Assembly (NCBI RefSeq): GCF_031851795.1
Contig: NZ_CP134696.1
Location: 1 to 64,000 of the forward strand
Direction: 5' to 3'
Source of the DNA: Pontibacter sp. G13
GTDB taxonomy: Bacteria; Bacteroidota; Bacteroidia; J057
DNA: 64,000 nucleotides
Shown: piece by piece, positions 42,761-51,798 of the stretch
How positions within the stretch are numbered: position 1 is the first letter of the stretch
Layout of the letters: every line of letters starts with the position of its first letter
The notes under the pieces: generated by a model
The model's input: the letters and a program-made list of their open reading frames with translations, nothing else
Databases searched by the model: none
What the model was told of the DNA's origin: nothing
Translations under genes and position numbers: made by a program

Positions 42761-44869
42761 TTATTTGGCCTGCATCTGGGTGACTCCGTCCCAATCTACA
42801 GGGGCACCCTCAGCGAGCATATTGAGCGAAGAAATTCGATACTGCTCCAGCAAAGGATCTGATGGATCTTGCTCCACAAGCTGATCAAATAATCGGGTGG
42901 ACTCGGAAAACCTTCCCGACCAATAGTGTTGGAGCGCTTCTTGGAATTGGGCTTTTGAAGCCAAACGCATGATTCTTGGGTGATCTGGCCATGCATCCAG
43001 GCACTCGTATATTTCGAGCGGATTGGAACGGCCCTTGACCCTGACTTTGGCGAGCACCCTTAATCCAAACGTGTCCGGATCAGACAAGCCTCGAAAAGTA
43101 TTCTCCGACAACACGATTCTGGCATGATAATGCTTGGTCAATCCTTCCATGCGCGCCGCTGTATTCACGGTATCTGAAACCACTCCAGCCTCCATGCGCA
43201 GGGTATCACCGATCACTCCCATGAGGAGCGGCCCCGTGTGTATGCCTATGCCAATGGATATGGGAATCCTTCCCTTTTCCTTCCGAGCGGCGTTGTAGGC
43301 ATCCAAAATTTGGAACATATCACGTGCAGCCTTGAGAGAAGCCTCTGGAGCGTCCAGAAACAATGCCATGATCCCATCTCCGTAATATTGATTCACGAAT
43401 CCGCCTTGGGCCTTGATCGCTGGGCCGACTCTCCCCAAATAGGCATTGAGGAAATTGAAATTCTCCCTGGGTGTCATCTGTTCCGCAAGCGTGGTGTAAG
43501 ACCTGATATCCACGAACATGACGGTGACCACCTTCTCTACCCCATCCCCCAATTTCACATCGAGGACGGAATCCTTCCCTAGAGATTTGAGGAATTCATG
43601 CGGAACAAAGCGCCCAAAGACGCTATTGACTTTGGAAAGTTCTTGATTGAGCGTCTCCTGGTAGATCCGTTGCTTCCGCTCAGCCGCTAGACGTTCTTCC
43701 TCTTCCTTTTTCATCCGATAGCCTAGAACCAAGGAAAACAGGATGATTTCCACGATAATCGCCGATAGGAAGAAGATGAGTGAGTTAGGAATGGCATAAA
43801 TATGCCCGATCGCAGCCAGACTTAGTCCCACAAACGTCACCAATGCCGACCCCATCACCATAACTCGTGCGATGAATCCCTGCCGAAACCACACCACATA
43901 CAGAACCATCAACACACAGACATCCACTACGAGCATGGCGAATTCAATATTCAGCGCGGTATTCAAATCAAAATCCCAGTAAATGAGCATTTGAGTGGCG
44001 GCAATCACAGTCAATTTCAGCCAGACATACCCCATCAAGATCTGGTTCCAAAACGGCATGGTGCGCTTCATGTCGATCAGGGATCTCGCAAACAGGAAGT
44101 AACAGATGTTGATGCAGCCAAATCCCAGATATCCCCAAGGGAGCAAGAGTCTCACCTCTCCGAAAGGCACTTGGCGCATGGGCCCTACGGCAAACAGCAC
44201 GAACAGAAAGACGCAAAGCAGATAAAGGGCATAGTGAAAAAACGCCCAGAATCGCGTCATGAAGAATACGACGATATTGTAAAGGCCCATCATCAGGCAC
44301 ATCCCCAGAAACGCCATATAAATTCCTGCATGGGGATCGTGATCCGTCAGTCCCCATACTTGAGCATCGTGCCAATAGAATCGAAAATGAATCGGGTTGT
44401 GATCTATTTCAGAGATGCGAACCCAGACTTCAGGAGTTGGTCCATCAATGGGGATTTGAATAGGAACTGCGGTAAAATGACTCCGGTTCCAAATTCGTGT
44501 ATCCGGGTCTGAATAGGTACCAGAACTCAGTATCGTCCATTCCTCTTGCCCCGGAAACCTCACATAGAAATCTGCTAACCCCACCGTGTATCCCTGCAAA
44601 AACCACTTATTGATGGAATCGGCACTTGGGGCCTCCACACGCAACCAATATACCAGCGTAGGGTCGTAGGCCGTCGGATAGCCTTCGATACTGCCCAATT
44701 CGGCTGAAGGGACTTGAGCTACCTCATGGATATCCAAGGTTCCCAAAGAATCTACCACGCCCTCAAAAGGGCCTTCCTGCCGCACCACTTGAGCCTTCAA
44801 ACCTGCGCTGATTCCTACAAGCATCAAACCCAGGATCAGCATTTTGTATGCATTCGCAGAAAGATTCAT
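42761..44869 (-). CDS. Adenylate/guanylate cyclase with 7TMR-DISM extracellular domain
   Basis: The protein is 702 residues from ATG 44869. A signal peptide (about 1-26) precedes an extracellular 7TMR-DISM beta domain (about 28-180, contains YWLRVEAPSAD and RIWNRSHFTAVPIQIP). Seven transmembrane helices follow (about 180-395). A coiled-coil segment (about 395-430) leads to a class III cyclase domain (about 450-610) with metal-binding VMFVDIRSY and YYGDGIMALF, and the VSDTVNTAARMEGL loop. A TPR-like tail (about 620-690) follows. It probably senses a sugar or other ligand outside and makes cAMP or cGMP inside. The start lies 2 bp after the acetyltransferase stop, so the two are co-transcribed. 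Confidence 0.92.
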   Translation of the reverse strand: MNLSANAYKMLILGLMLVGISAGLKAQVVRQEGPFEGVVDSLGTLDIHEVAQVPSAELGSIEGYPTAYDPTLVYWLRVEAPSADSINKWFLQGYTVGLADFYVRFPGQEEWTILSSGTYSDPDTRIWNRSHFTAVPIQIPIDGPTPEVWVRISEIDHNPIHFRFYWHDAQVWGLTDHDPHAGIYMAFLGMCLMMGLYNIVVFFMTRFWAFFHYALYLLCVFLFVLFAVGPMRQVPFGEVRLLLPWGYLGFGCINICYFLFARSLIDMKRTMPFWNQILMGYVWLKLTVIAATQMLIYWDFDLNTALNIEFAMLVVDVCVLMVLYVVWFRQGFIARVMVMGSALVTFVGLSLAAIGHIYAIPNSLIFFLSAIIVEIILFSLVLGYRMKKEEEERLAAERKQRIYQETLNQELSKVNSVFGRFVPHEFLKSLGKDSVLDVKLGDGVEKVVTVMFVDIRSYTTLAEQMTPRENFNFLNAYLGRVGPAIKAQGGFVNQYYGDGIMALFLDAPEASLKAARDMFQILDAYNAARKEKGRIPISIGIGIHTGPLLMGVIGDTLRMEAGVVSDTVNTAARMEGLTKHYHARIVLSENTFRGLSDPDTFGLRVLAKVRVKGRSNPLEIYECLDAWPDHPRIMRLASKAQFQEALQHYWSGRFSESTRLFDQLVEQDPSDPLLEQYRISSLNMLAEGAPVDWDGVTQMQAK

Positions 44870-44871
44870 CG

Positions 44872-45462
44872 TCAATTTTTGAGGTAAGTCAAGCCTGCTT
44901 CCAATGCTGCATTCAGCAAATGTTCCGGAATTTCAGACCAATGCTTCAAAGGACCGGGGGTGGAATCAGGAGGTTGAATCCATCTTTCCCATAGGGTCGT
45001 GTCCCACCATTGACCAAATTTGTAGCCTACATTGGGGAAGGTCCCTGACTGCCTGAATTCCATTCGACGGTGAAATTCCACACTTGGGTCATTTGGCAGG
45101 CAGACAATGGCAAAGGCCCGCAAATACCCCATTTCCCTCAGACAAGCCAACAACGATTCGTACAGGCAAACCGCAACGCCTTTCTTCCGATAGCCTGGAT
45201 GGACATACACAGAGGTCTCAACCGTCCATTGATAGGCAATTCTCCCCCTCAATGCACTGGCATAAGCGTATCCCATCAGATTGTTCCCGTCCTTCAACAC
45301 CAGCCACGGATATTTCTCCAAGGTGCGATCCACCCGCTCGGCAAAATCCCGTTCAGATGGTACTTCATATTCAAAAGAAATGTGTGTTTCCAACACGATT
45401 GGACGATAAATCGCCAGCATTTCGGAAACATCCTCCCTATGAGCTAATCTAATTGAAATCAT
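44872..45462 (-). CDS. GNAT family N-acetyltransferase (phosphinothricin type)
   Basis: A 196-residue acetyltransferase. It begins MISIRLAHREDVSEMLAIYRPIVLETHISFEYEVPSERDFAERV, and the acetyl-CoA-binding VYVHPGYRKKGVAVCLYESLL is motif A. FHRRMEFRQSGTFPNVGYKFGQWWDTTLWER is the typical C-terminal part of phosphinothricin/methionine-sulfoximine acetyltransferases. The natural substrate is not known and resistance is not implied. It overlaps neither neighbour but is closely followed by the cyclase gene. Confidence 0.9.
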   Translation of the reverse strand: MISIRLAHREDVSEMLAIYRPIVLETHISFEYEVPSERDFAERVDRTLEKYPWLVLKDGNNLMGYAYASALRGRIAYQWTVETSVYVHPGYRKKGVAVCLYESLLACLREMGYLRAFAIVCLPNDPSVEFHRRMEFRQSGTFPNVGYKFGQWWDTTLWERWIQPPDSTPGPLKHWSEIPEHLLNAALEAGLTYLKN

Positions 45463-45645
45463 TTACCATTCACGAAGTTATGCCACTGTTAAAGAAAACT
45501 TAATCAAATCGACCATTTGAGTTCCTTCAAAAATACATGATTCGCAAGCGTAGTAGTATGCTGGTATTTTCTAAAGGAACATCATTTCCATCTTCCAGAC
45601 AAGATTATACCACAAGGTCGTCATTGTTTATATTCGTTTCCAGTC

Positions 45646-46485
45646 ATGAATTCCTGTCTACCTGTTTTTTTCCTCTACCTGCTGATCTGTGCTTGGCATC
45701 CAGTTGTTCAAGCGCAATTTTCGCCAGATAGCCTAGAGGCGTTATCCAAAGTGGTAGCTCTTCCCCATGCCCATTCTCACAACGATTATGAGCAGCAGCA
45801 TCCCCTTTCCGATGCCCTATTCCTCGGATTCACCAGTATCGAAGTAGACATCTGGGTACATCACTCCGAATTGTTGGTAGGGCACACAAAAGGTCAGGCA
45901 AAATCTCGCAATCAAAACATTGAAGATTTGTACTTCAAACCGCTAGCCAAGATTTTCGAGGAACTGGGCAATCATCCATTTCATGAATACCAAGGTCCAA
46001 TTTTACTGTTCGTGGACATCAAAAACGAGCCCGCTCTGGCGTTCATGATGATCGAGAAATTGGCCAAGGAATACGCATGGATGTTTCAAACGCCTGAATT
46101 TCCCGATCGTCCAGCCAAGCTAATCCTGACCGGAAAGCGGGAGATCGTGCCGATCTTGGAAGAATCAGATCGAATTTCCACGATAGACGGAACTATGGAG
46201 GATCTGTCAAAGCGCATTTCCACCGATGCGATGCCCACGATAGGCGTGAGTTACAAAGAGGTAATGTTCTGGAATGGGAAAGGGCAGATTCCTCCGAATG
46301 ACCAGCAAGTACTGGAAAGCATCGTTCGCCAAGTTCACCGACAAGACAAGCAATTACGCATTTGGGGAGCCCCTGATCGTCCTGAAGTCTGGCGAGCCTT
46401 CCTAGTTGCGGGAGTGGATTTGATCAACACCGACCACTTGGAAGATTTCAAGGAAGTAGCTGAATTATGGATGACTATTGACTAA
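45646..46485 (+). CDS. PI-PLC/GDPD-superfamily phosphodiesterase (active copy)
   Basis: A 279-residue exported protein with a signal peptide (to about QAQ at 23-25). It carries the metal/catalytic residues of the TIM-barrel phosphodiesterase superfamily: AHSHNDYEQQHPL, SIEVDIWVH and VGHTKGQAK, with later FVDIKNE, and GVDLINTDHLEDF at the end. This resembles the AIM6-like group. The substrate is probably a phosphodiester lipid or glycerophospho-compound, but is unknown. A related gene follows 211 bp downstream and has lost these residues. Confidence 0.82.
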   Translation: MNSCLPVFFLYLLICAWHPVVQAQFSPDSLEALSKVVALPHAHSHNDYEQQHPLSDALFLGFTSIEVDIWVHHSELLVGHTKGQAKSRNQNIEDLYFKPLAKIFEELGNHPFHEYQGPILLFVDIKNEPALAFMMIEKLAKEYAWMFQTPEFPDRPAKLILTGKREIVPILEESDRISTIDGTMEDLSKRISTDAMPTIGVSYKEVMFWNGKGQIPPNDQQVLESIVRQVHRQDKQLRIWGAPDRPEVWRAFLVAGVDLINTDHLEDFKEVAELWMTID

Positions 46486-46510
46486 TCAATGATTACAGTC
46501 CATACAGCAA

Positions 46511-46538
46511 GCGGAACCTTTCAGTCGGAGGGTTCCGC
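46511..46538 (+). terminator. Hairpin after the phosphodiesterase gene
   Basis: GCGGAACC / GGTTCCGC (46511-46518, 46531-46538), 26 bp after the stop. The tail is not T-rich, so a weak terminator or an RNA end structure. Confidence 0.45.
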
Positions 46539-46696
46539 CTAAACCGTATCTACCTATTTGATTTGGCTGAAATAATATTTTACTTAAATATCTAATCACA
46601 CATATTATCTCACAATATCCCGCAAAAAGCGGATGATACGCCACTCGCATTTCTACTCGCCAGATTTCACAACGCTACCCTTTTATTCACTAACTC

Positions 46697-47521
46697 ATGT
46701 ACTTCAATGCTTTTCTACCTACACGCATCGTGTGGGCAGTATGGATGCTGGCGCCTTGTATTGCATTTGGCCAAATGACCTCGGATACCTTGGCTATTCC
46801 CGATTGGCCATCTGAAGCCCCAACTGGACATTCTTATCGGGACTTCAAACAAGATCAGCCACTTACAGGAGGATTGGCACTCGGCTACAAAAGCTTCGGG
46901 ATTGATCTCTGGATGGAAGGATCTGCTGTTTGGATCGGTGCCAATAAGGGACAGGCAAAATCGCACAAATTCAGCCTCCGGAAGATGTATCTAGATCCTC
47001 TGTCGAGCCTGATCACCAACCAGCCAGAATTTGCCTCCCAGAAGTTCCAGTTGATCCTCACCATCAACAATGAACCCCTAAAGGCCCTGATGGCCCTTAA
47101 CCAGTTACTCACTCCCTATGCGTGGATGCTTTCGGGCCCCGGCCAGCCGGATAATCCCGTCAAAATCATCATCCACATCCCGGGAGACCAGATGGCCATT
47201 GATTGGACACGATTCCCGCTGATGTCGCGTACAGGTTCTATTTCGGACCTTCCCAGCAGGATTCCCTCCGAGGAAATGCCAGTCATTGCCGTCAATTTCT
47301 TCGACATGACCTACTGGAGTGGGCGTGGTCAAATGCCCGCAGAGGAATTCGAGATTTTTTCGAGATTGGCCGCACAAGCAGAAAAACAGCAAAAGCAATT
47401 GTTGGTGCTGGAAGCCCATGATCGCCCAGAAGTCTGGAGTGCCATGAAACGCGCAGGGGTGCAAATCGTTTCCACCAAGAAAGCAGAGCGATTCAAACTC
47501 TGGTTGCTAGAACACCCCTAG
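46697..47521 (+). CDS. Inactive paralogue of the preceding phosphodiesterase
   Basis: A 274-residue exported protein clearly homologous along its length to the preceding gene product (shared KGQAKS, PLTGGL/PLSDAL, KALMALNQLLTPYAWMLSGPGQPDNPVKIII against the same region of the first, and QAEKQQKQLLVLEAHDRPEVW against QVHRQDKQLRIWGAPDRPEVW). The catalytic set is replaced: HSHNDYE becomes HSYRDFK, IEVDIW becomes FGIDLW and VGHTKG becomes IGANKG, so two histidines and a glutamate are lost. It should be a pseudoenzyme, possibly a binding or regulatory partner. The signal peptide (to about FGQ) is intact. Confidence 0.82.
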   Translation: MYFNAFLPTRIVWAVWMLAPCIAFGQMTSDTLAIPDWPSEAPTGHSYRDFKQDQPLTGGLALGYKSFGIDLWMEGSAVWIGANKGQAKSHKFSLRKMYLDPLSSLITNQPEFASQKFQLILTINNEPLKALMALNQLLTPYAWMLSGPGQPDNPVKIIIHIPGDQMAIDWTRFPLMSRTGSISDLPSRIPSEEMPVIAVNFFDMTYWSGRGQMPAEEFEIFSRLAAQAEKQQKQLLVLEAHDRPEVWSAMKRAGVQIVSTKKAERFKLWLLEHP

Positions 47522-47548
47522 TCAACCTAAACAACCCATAAACAACAA

Positions 47549-47586
47549 GGCGAGGATTCCCATCGGAATCCTCGCCCTATTTTATT
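47549..47586 (+). terminator. Bidirectional terminator
   Basis: Perfect 12-bp stem GGCGAGGATTCC / GGAATCCTCGCC (47549-47560, 47565-47576) with a 4-nt loop, followed by CTATTTTATT. On the other strand the tail is TTGTTGTT. Between convergent genes. Confidence 0.85.
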
Positions 47587-47596
47587 CAAGAAGTCC

Positions 47597-48397
47597 TTAC
47601 TGAGCGTATTGGGCCTTGATGCCAGGAGCCAAGCGCTTCAAGTTTTCGATACGGGTAGCAGAAGAAGGGTGGGTGGAAAGCACTTCTGGTGGAGCGCCAC
47701 CGCCTGCAGCCGCCTGCATACGCTCCCAGAATCCGACAGATTCATTGGGATCATAGCCAGCAATGGCCATGAAGTGAAGCCCCATTTCATCTGCTTCTGA
47801 TTCGTGCTTTCGGGAAAAAGGCAACATCACTCCCAACTGGGCGCCAGCGCCAAATACACCCATCCAGATGGCTTGGGTAGTTTCTGGCTTCTCCTTCATG
47901 GACTCAGACAAGGTAGCTGCCCCTAATTGGGTGATCAATGCCTGAGACATTCGCTCATTTCCATGACGGGCGATCACATGGGCTACCTCATGGGACATGA
48001 CCACTGCAACCCCTTCTTCATCCTTGCAGATAGGCAGGATCCCTGTGTAAAAGGCCACTTTGCCACCGGGCATGGCCCAAGCGTTCACCTGTTCACTTTC
48101 AATCAGGTTGAACTCCCATTGGAAGGCCGACACTTGATCTTCCATGCCATGATCTCGCATATAGGATTCCACGGCTTTGGAGATCTTGTTTCCAACCTTG
48201 CGCACCAACGCTACTTGTTGGGCATTCGTGGAAAGCGCACTTGAGTCCAATACTGCCTTGTAGCTTTCGGCACTCATCTTGGCCATTTCGGTCGAAGACA
48301 CGAGATTTAGCTGAGTCCTTCCGGTAATGGGCACCTTGGAGCAGGCAAACAATCCTGCCATCAAGGCAATCAAGGAATAATTGATCAGATTCTTCAT
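47597..48397 (-). CDS. M48 family metalloprotease lipoprotein
   Basis: The protein is 266 residues from ATG 48397; the frame extends upstream but only this start gives a lipoprotein signal (MKNLINYSLIALMAGLFAC, Cys 19). The zinc motif is HEVAH (136-140) in MSHEVAHVIARHGNERM, with the third ligand Glu in HESEADEMG. After the lipobox comes the family-typical VPITGRTQLNLVSSTEM. It is BepA/LoiP-like and probably acts in outer-membrane protein quality control. Transcribed alone. Confidence 0.93.
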   Translation of the reverse strand: MKNLINYSLIALMAGLFACSKVPITGRTQLNLVSSTEMAKMSAESYKAVLDSSALSTNAQQVALVRKVGNKISKAVESYMRDHGMEDQVSAFQWEFNLIESEQVNAWAMPGGKVAFYTGILPICKDEEGVAVVMSHEVAHVIARHGNERMSQALITQLGAATLSESMKEKPETTQAIWMGVFGAGAQLGVMLPFSRKHESEADEMGLHFMAIAGYDPNESVGFWERMQAAAGGGAPPEVLSTHPSSATRIENLKRLAPGIKAQYAQ

Positions 48398-48665
48398 ACA
48401 ATTCTGAATTGAGCATGATGGGATATTCGGGGATTCCCCGATGACAAAATAAGCAGGTTTCCCGACTATCCGATGATGATAAACGGAGCAATGCCCAGAA
48501 TCAGTATCCCATCCGGTTTCCATTCCCCCCCAAATCCCTACCAAACCCTCTCCCAAATTTGACCATTTACCCAACATCGCCATGACAATCCTTGACCATT
48601 TGCGTTATTCATGTAAGACGAAGGAGCCAAATTAGCCTTATCACACGCGATCAACTAACAACGCT

Positions 48666-49076
48666 ATGAGATTCAAATATTTGGTTTTCAGCCTTTTGCT
48701 GACATTCGGCATACTAGCGACGGCCCAGGCTCAGGACGTAATTCGCTACCGAAATGGCCAGGAAAAGGTGAGAAAGGTGGTGGACGTTTGGGACAAGGTC
48801 GATTTTCGGGGGGATTCCCAGCAGATCATTGCCTATTGGATCAGATACAAATCCGCAGATGGGATGGTACGTGCTTCATTGAGCGACGAAATCGAGCGAA
48901 TAGAATTGAAGGACCCGGAACTAGTCATCCGATTTGTCAAGCCTGATGCACTATCCCCAGCCAACCTCATTTGGGTATATGATTTGAGCGGCAATCTCCT
49001 CCACGAATTCAATTCCTCCGGAGACTTCAAAAAAGAATATCCCGTATTCAGCTCTACCCTCAGTGGCTTTGACTGA
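48666..49076 (+). CDS. Exported hypothetical protein, 136 aa
   Basis: The protein has a signal peptide (MRFKYLVFSLLLTFGILATAQA, cleaved after AQA). The mature part is strand-rich: IRYRNGQEKVRKVVDVWDKVDFRGDSQQIIAYWIRYKSADGMVRASLSDEIERIELKDPE, then SGNLLHEFNSSGDFKKEYP. It resembles short secreted beta proteins of Bacteroidota but I cannot name a family. A good bidirectional terminator follows. Confidence 0.75.
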   Translation: MRFKYLVFSLLLTFGILATAQAQDVIRYRNGQEKVRKVVDVWDKVDFRGDSQQIIAYWIRYKSADGMVRASLSDEIERIELKDPELVIRFVKPDALSPANLIWVYDLSGNLLHEFNSSGDFKKEYPVFSSTLSGFD

Positions 49077-49098
49077 TTCGTGAACACCTCCAACAAAC

Positions 49099-49136
49099 AA
49101 GGGCCATATCCAGTCGGATATGGCCCTTAATTTTTG
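49099..49136 (+). terminator. Bidirectional terminator
   Basis: Perfect 13-bp stem AAGGGCCATATCC / GGATATGGCCCTT (49099-49111, 49116-49128), 4-nt loop, then AATTTTTG. Lies between the 136-aa gene and the convergent DUF2911 gene. Confidence 0.85.
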
Positions 49137-49149
49137 GAGAGGGAACAAA

Positions 49150-49695
49150 TTACATCACCTCCACAGGAATTTTCACCATGGTATCATCCCATGCGAGGAC
49201 CAAGTTGGATTTCTTGGCACGGTCGGTGAACATGATGGAGAAATTCTCCACGGTCATATCCGTTTTGGCCACTGGCACCTCCACACGAAGGGCATCCTTG
49301 GACTCGTCATAGTTGTAGGCACCCCATACATTGGTCTGGTTGCTCAAGATGATGGTCCAAGAGTCTTTGCCGGGAATGGTGAACAAGCTATAGGATCCAG
49401 CCTTGACATCCTTTCCGCCGAATTTGGCGTCGCTCATGAAGGTGATCTCCGTGGCTTCGTTGGCACCCGTTCTCCATACATCACCAAAAGGCACCAACTC
49501 TCCGAAGATGGTACGACCGTTTTTGGCTGGACGGCTGTAAACTACCTTGGCCATGGGCTGCTTGTCTACAACCAAGAATGCAAGGTCGGCTGGAGACTTG
49601 TCCAGTTTAGGAAATTCCGTCTGTGCGGAAACCCCTGTCAGGCTGATCGCCCACACGAACAGGAGCATAAAGCTGGTGGAGATGAGGCTTTTCAT
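49150..49695 (-). CDS. DUF2911 exported protein
   Basis: The protein is 181 residues from ATG 49695 (MKSLISTSFMLLFVWAISLTGVSAQ is a signal peptide); the frame continues upstream without one. It contains YSRPAKNGRTIFGELVPFGDVWRTGANEATEI, then AGSYSLFTIPGKDSWTIILSN, which I recognise as DUF2911. The function is unknown; members are common in Bacteroidota and predicted periplasmic. Divergent from the nucleoside-phosphorylase-like gene. Confidence 0.92.
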   Translation of the reverse strand: MKSLISTSFMLLFVWAISLTGVSAQTEFPKLDKSPADLAFLVVDKQPMAKVVYSRPAKNGRTIFGELVPFGDVWRTGANEATEITFMSDAKFGGKDVKAGSYSLFTIPGKDSWTIILSNQTNVWGAYNYDESKDALRVEVPVAKTDMTVENFSIMFTDRAKKSNLVLAWDDTMVKIPVEVM

Positions 49696-49849
49696 AATTT
49701 TTGTTGTTTTAGACAATTGAAAGGTTTTGCTGAAGCACAAAATCCCGTCTAGAAAATCGGAAATCTGTCTGACAAATGCGCCATCCAGATAGAATCCGGA
49801 TGCAATAGTCCCACTTGAATTCATATTTTAGCGTCAGATACCCGACCTC

Positions 49850-51541
49850 ATGGAAATAGATGAACTCCAACTGACTCGCGCTAGAGAATCCCGCGCCGCC
49901 ATTGAGCGCCTGTATATCGAAATGCGGCATGTGTTTAACAGTGGCCTGTACCGACAACTCGGACAACCCGGAGAAGTTCTCACCCAGGCACTTCATACCC
50001 TCAGCCCAGAAATCTATGGGTCTATGGGCAATCCAGACAAAGTAGAACTGGACGGACTCGTCTATGTCATCGACCGCCTTCCCAAAGGCATCGAGCAATG
50101 TCGGTATATCAAACTCACCTCTGAGGAGGGATATGCTAGTTCCAGCTTCGAACGGATCGTCCCGGCCGCACGTCGACGCAATTGCTACCGCATCGATGAT
50201 GAACACATGTTTATAGAGGTTACCCGAGGCAGGAGCGAGATCTATGACATCCTCACCCACCTCACCTTCCTCTACATCGAGGCAGACAAGATCATGAGCC
50301 ACGCGTTGACCGAGGAGGGCACACAGCGGGTGGAATGGACCTGGCTGGAGTCGATCGTGCAGGGCAATGTCGAAATCACCGAGAAGAACCGGGAAATTGC
50401 CTTTACTTTCCTCTCCACCCTATTGGGACGGAGTTTCGCCAAAACCAAGGAAGCTTGGCATCGCATGAATCGCGAGACCAATAGCGGACTTTTCAAGGTG
50501 GTTTACTATCTCGGCAAACTGGCCATGAACGAGGCTTTCTCGGAGCAGGAACGAGAAATCACCTTTTCCCCTACCCTACGCGATCGCATTGGCCATCACA
50601 TCTACGGGGAGCGATGGGCCAGTAATATCAAGCAGACATTGGCGGAATTCAACCTCCTCGATCGGCCCCTTCACATCATTTCCTCCAATGTCCACTCGGT
50701 CCTCAATTCCATCTATGCCCCAGCAGCACTGCATAGACAGGTTCCCAAAAAGAGTAAAATCTTGGATATCGTCCTCAAAATGGCCGAATCCGAACATCCA
50801 GAGTGGCGATCGTCTGTCAAGGAATATGCGTTTGAGCATGGCTTCCACGAACTGCACGACCGCAGCGGAACCAATATCACCGTCCAGATCATCGACACCG
50901 CCAAGCTGGATCTCAAGACCCTGTCCAACGAACTCAAGGTAGACGCCCAAAAGCTGGAAAAAGATCCCCCAGTCATCCTCGTCATGGACTACGCCTTTGG
51001 CGAACAGGCGTACGAGACCATGGACGAGCTTCTCAAGCCCATCCCTAGCCCACAAGGAGACAAATTTGTCCGAGTGGCCTCTATTTCCATCATGGGCAAA
51101 GCGGGCATCCTAGAAGGCGGAAAGGGCGACATCATGATCCCAGACGCCCATGTATTCGAGGGAACTGCCGACAATTACCCGTTTGACAATGACCTGACAG
51201 AGGCGGATTTCTCCGACATCGACGTGAAGGTACTGGGAGGGGCGATGATCACCGTCCTCGGGACTTCCCTCCAGAATCGCGACGTATTGGCCTACTTCAA
51301 AAATTCCTCGTGGAGAGCGATCGGACTTGAAATGGAAGGCGCGCATTACCAGAAGGCGATTCAGGCGGCCTCCAAAATCCGAAAGAGCATCGAGCGGGAT
51401 GTCGTACTCAGATATGCCTACTATGCCTCGGACAATCCCCTTGAGACAGGCAGCACCTTGGCATCGGGTTCGCTTGGGCAGATCGGGATCAAACCCACCT
51501 ACACCATTACCCGGAAGATCTTGGAGAAGATCCTGAGCTAG
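49850..51541 (+). CDS. Large Bacteroidota protein with nucleoside-phosphorylase-like C-terminus (DUF6909-like)
   Basis: A 563-residue cytoplasmic protein. The N-terminal ~280 residues are helical with a segment RGRSEIYDILTHLTFLYIEADKIM, without a known domain. The C-terminal half has features of nucleoside phosphorylases/nucleosidases: IILVMDYAFGEQ-like strand, ISIMGKAGILEGGKGDIMIPDAHVFEG, VLGGAMITVLGTSL and the substrate motif GLEMEGAHYQKAI. This suggests hydrolysis or phosphorolysis of a nucleoside. I connect it with the DUF6909 group, with moderate confidence. The reaction is unproven. Confidence 0.65.
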   Translation: MEIDELQLTRARESRAAIERLYIEMRHVFNSGLYRQLGQPGEVLTQALHTLSPEIYGSMGNPDKVELDGLVYVIDRLPKGIEQCRYIKLTSEEGYASSSFERIVPAARRRNCYRIDDEHMFIEVTRGRSEIYDILTHLTFLYIEADKIMSHALTEEGTQRVEWTWLESIVQGNVEITEKNREIAFTFLSTLLGRSFAKTKEAWHRMNRETNSGLFKVVYYLGKLAMNEAFSEQEREITFSPTLRDRIGHHIYGERWASNIKQTLAEFNLLDRPLHIISSNVHSVLNSIYAPAALHRQVPKKSKILDIVLKMAESEHPEWRSSVKEYAFEHGFHELHDRSGTNITVQIIDTAKLDLKTLSNELKVDAQKLEKDPPVILVMDYAFGEQAYETMDELLKPIPSPQGDKFVRVASISIMGKAGILEGGKGDIMIPDAHVFEGTADNYPFDNDLTEADFSDIDVKVLGGAMITVLGTSLQNRDVLAYFKNSSWRAIGLEMEGAHYQKAIQAASKIRKSIERDVVLRYAYYASDNPLETGSTLASGSLGQIGIKPTYTITRKILEKILS

Positions 51542-51548
51542 TTTTGCG

Positions 51549-51740
51549 TTTGGGCAATGTGTTGGGCGTATCCCGGTGTCTTGGCATCAAGTTCCCTCCC
51601 GGAATCTGAGCCACCGGGCCAGTGTCTTCCAGACTCCGCTGGCGCTCGGTCCCTCCGCCAAGCTCCGGGACCCTCCCTGCGGTCGGTCTTCCAGCCACTT
51701 TACGCCGCCGCAGGCCATCGCTTTCTGCCCTTTTTCACCC
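51549..51740. repeat. Possible second copy of the structured extragenic element
   Basis: Starts TTTGGGC, then GGGCGTA, and has an inverted repeat CCCGGTG/CACCGGG (51572-51578, 51612-51618) followed by a GC-rich run (CCGCTGGCGCTCGG). The opening and the CGCTGGCGCTC core match the element at 16352-16537, but the rest has diverged. Non-coding. Confidence 0.4.
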
Positions 51741-51742
51741 AA

Positions 51743-51790
51743 AAGCCGGAGTCCCGACCCAATGTCCAGACTCCGGCTTGAGGTTTTTCA
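51743..51790. terminator. Terminator between convergent genes
   Basis: Perfect 11-bp stem AAGCCGGAGTC / GACTCCGGCTT (51743-51753, 51769-51779), then GAGGTTTTT on the plus strand. On the minus strand the tail reads TTGGGTGAAAAA. Confidence 0.75.
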
Positions 51791-51798
51791 GAGAAGCG

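Noticed and set aside
44872-45462. Herbicide/antibiotic resistance acetyltransferase
   Set aside because: Family resemblance to phosphinothricin acetyltransferases alone does not show this activity.
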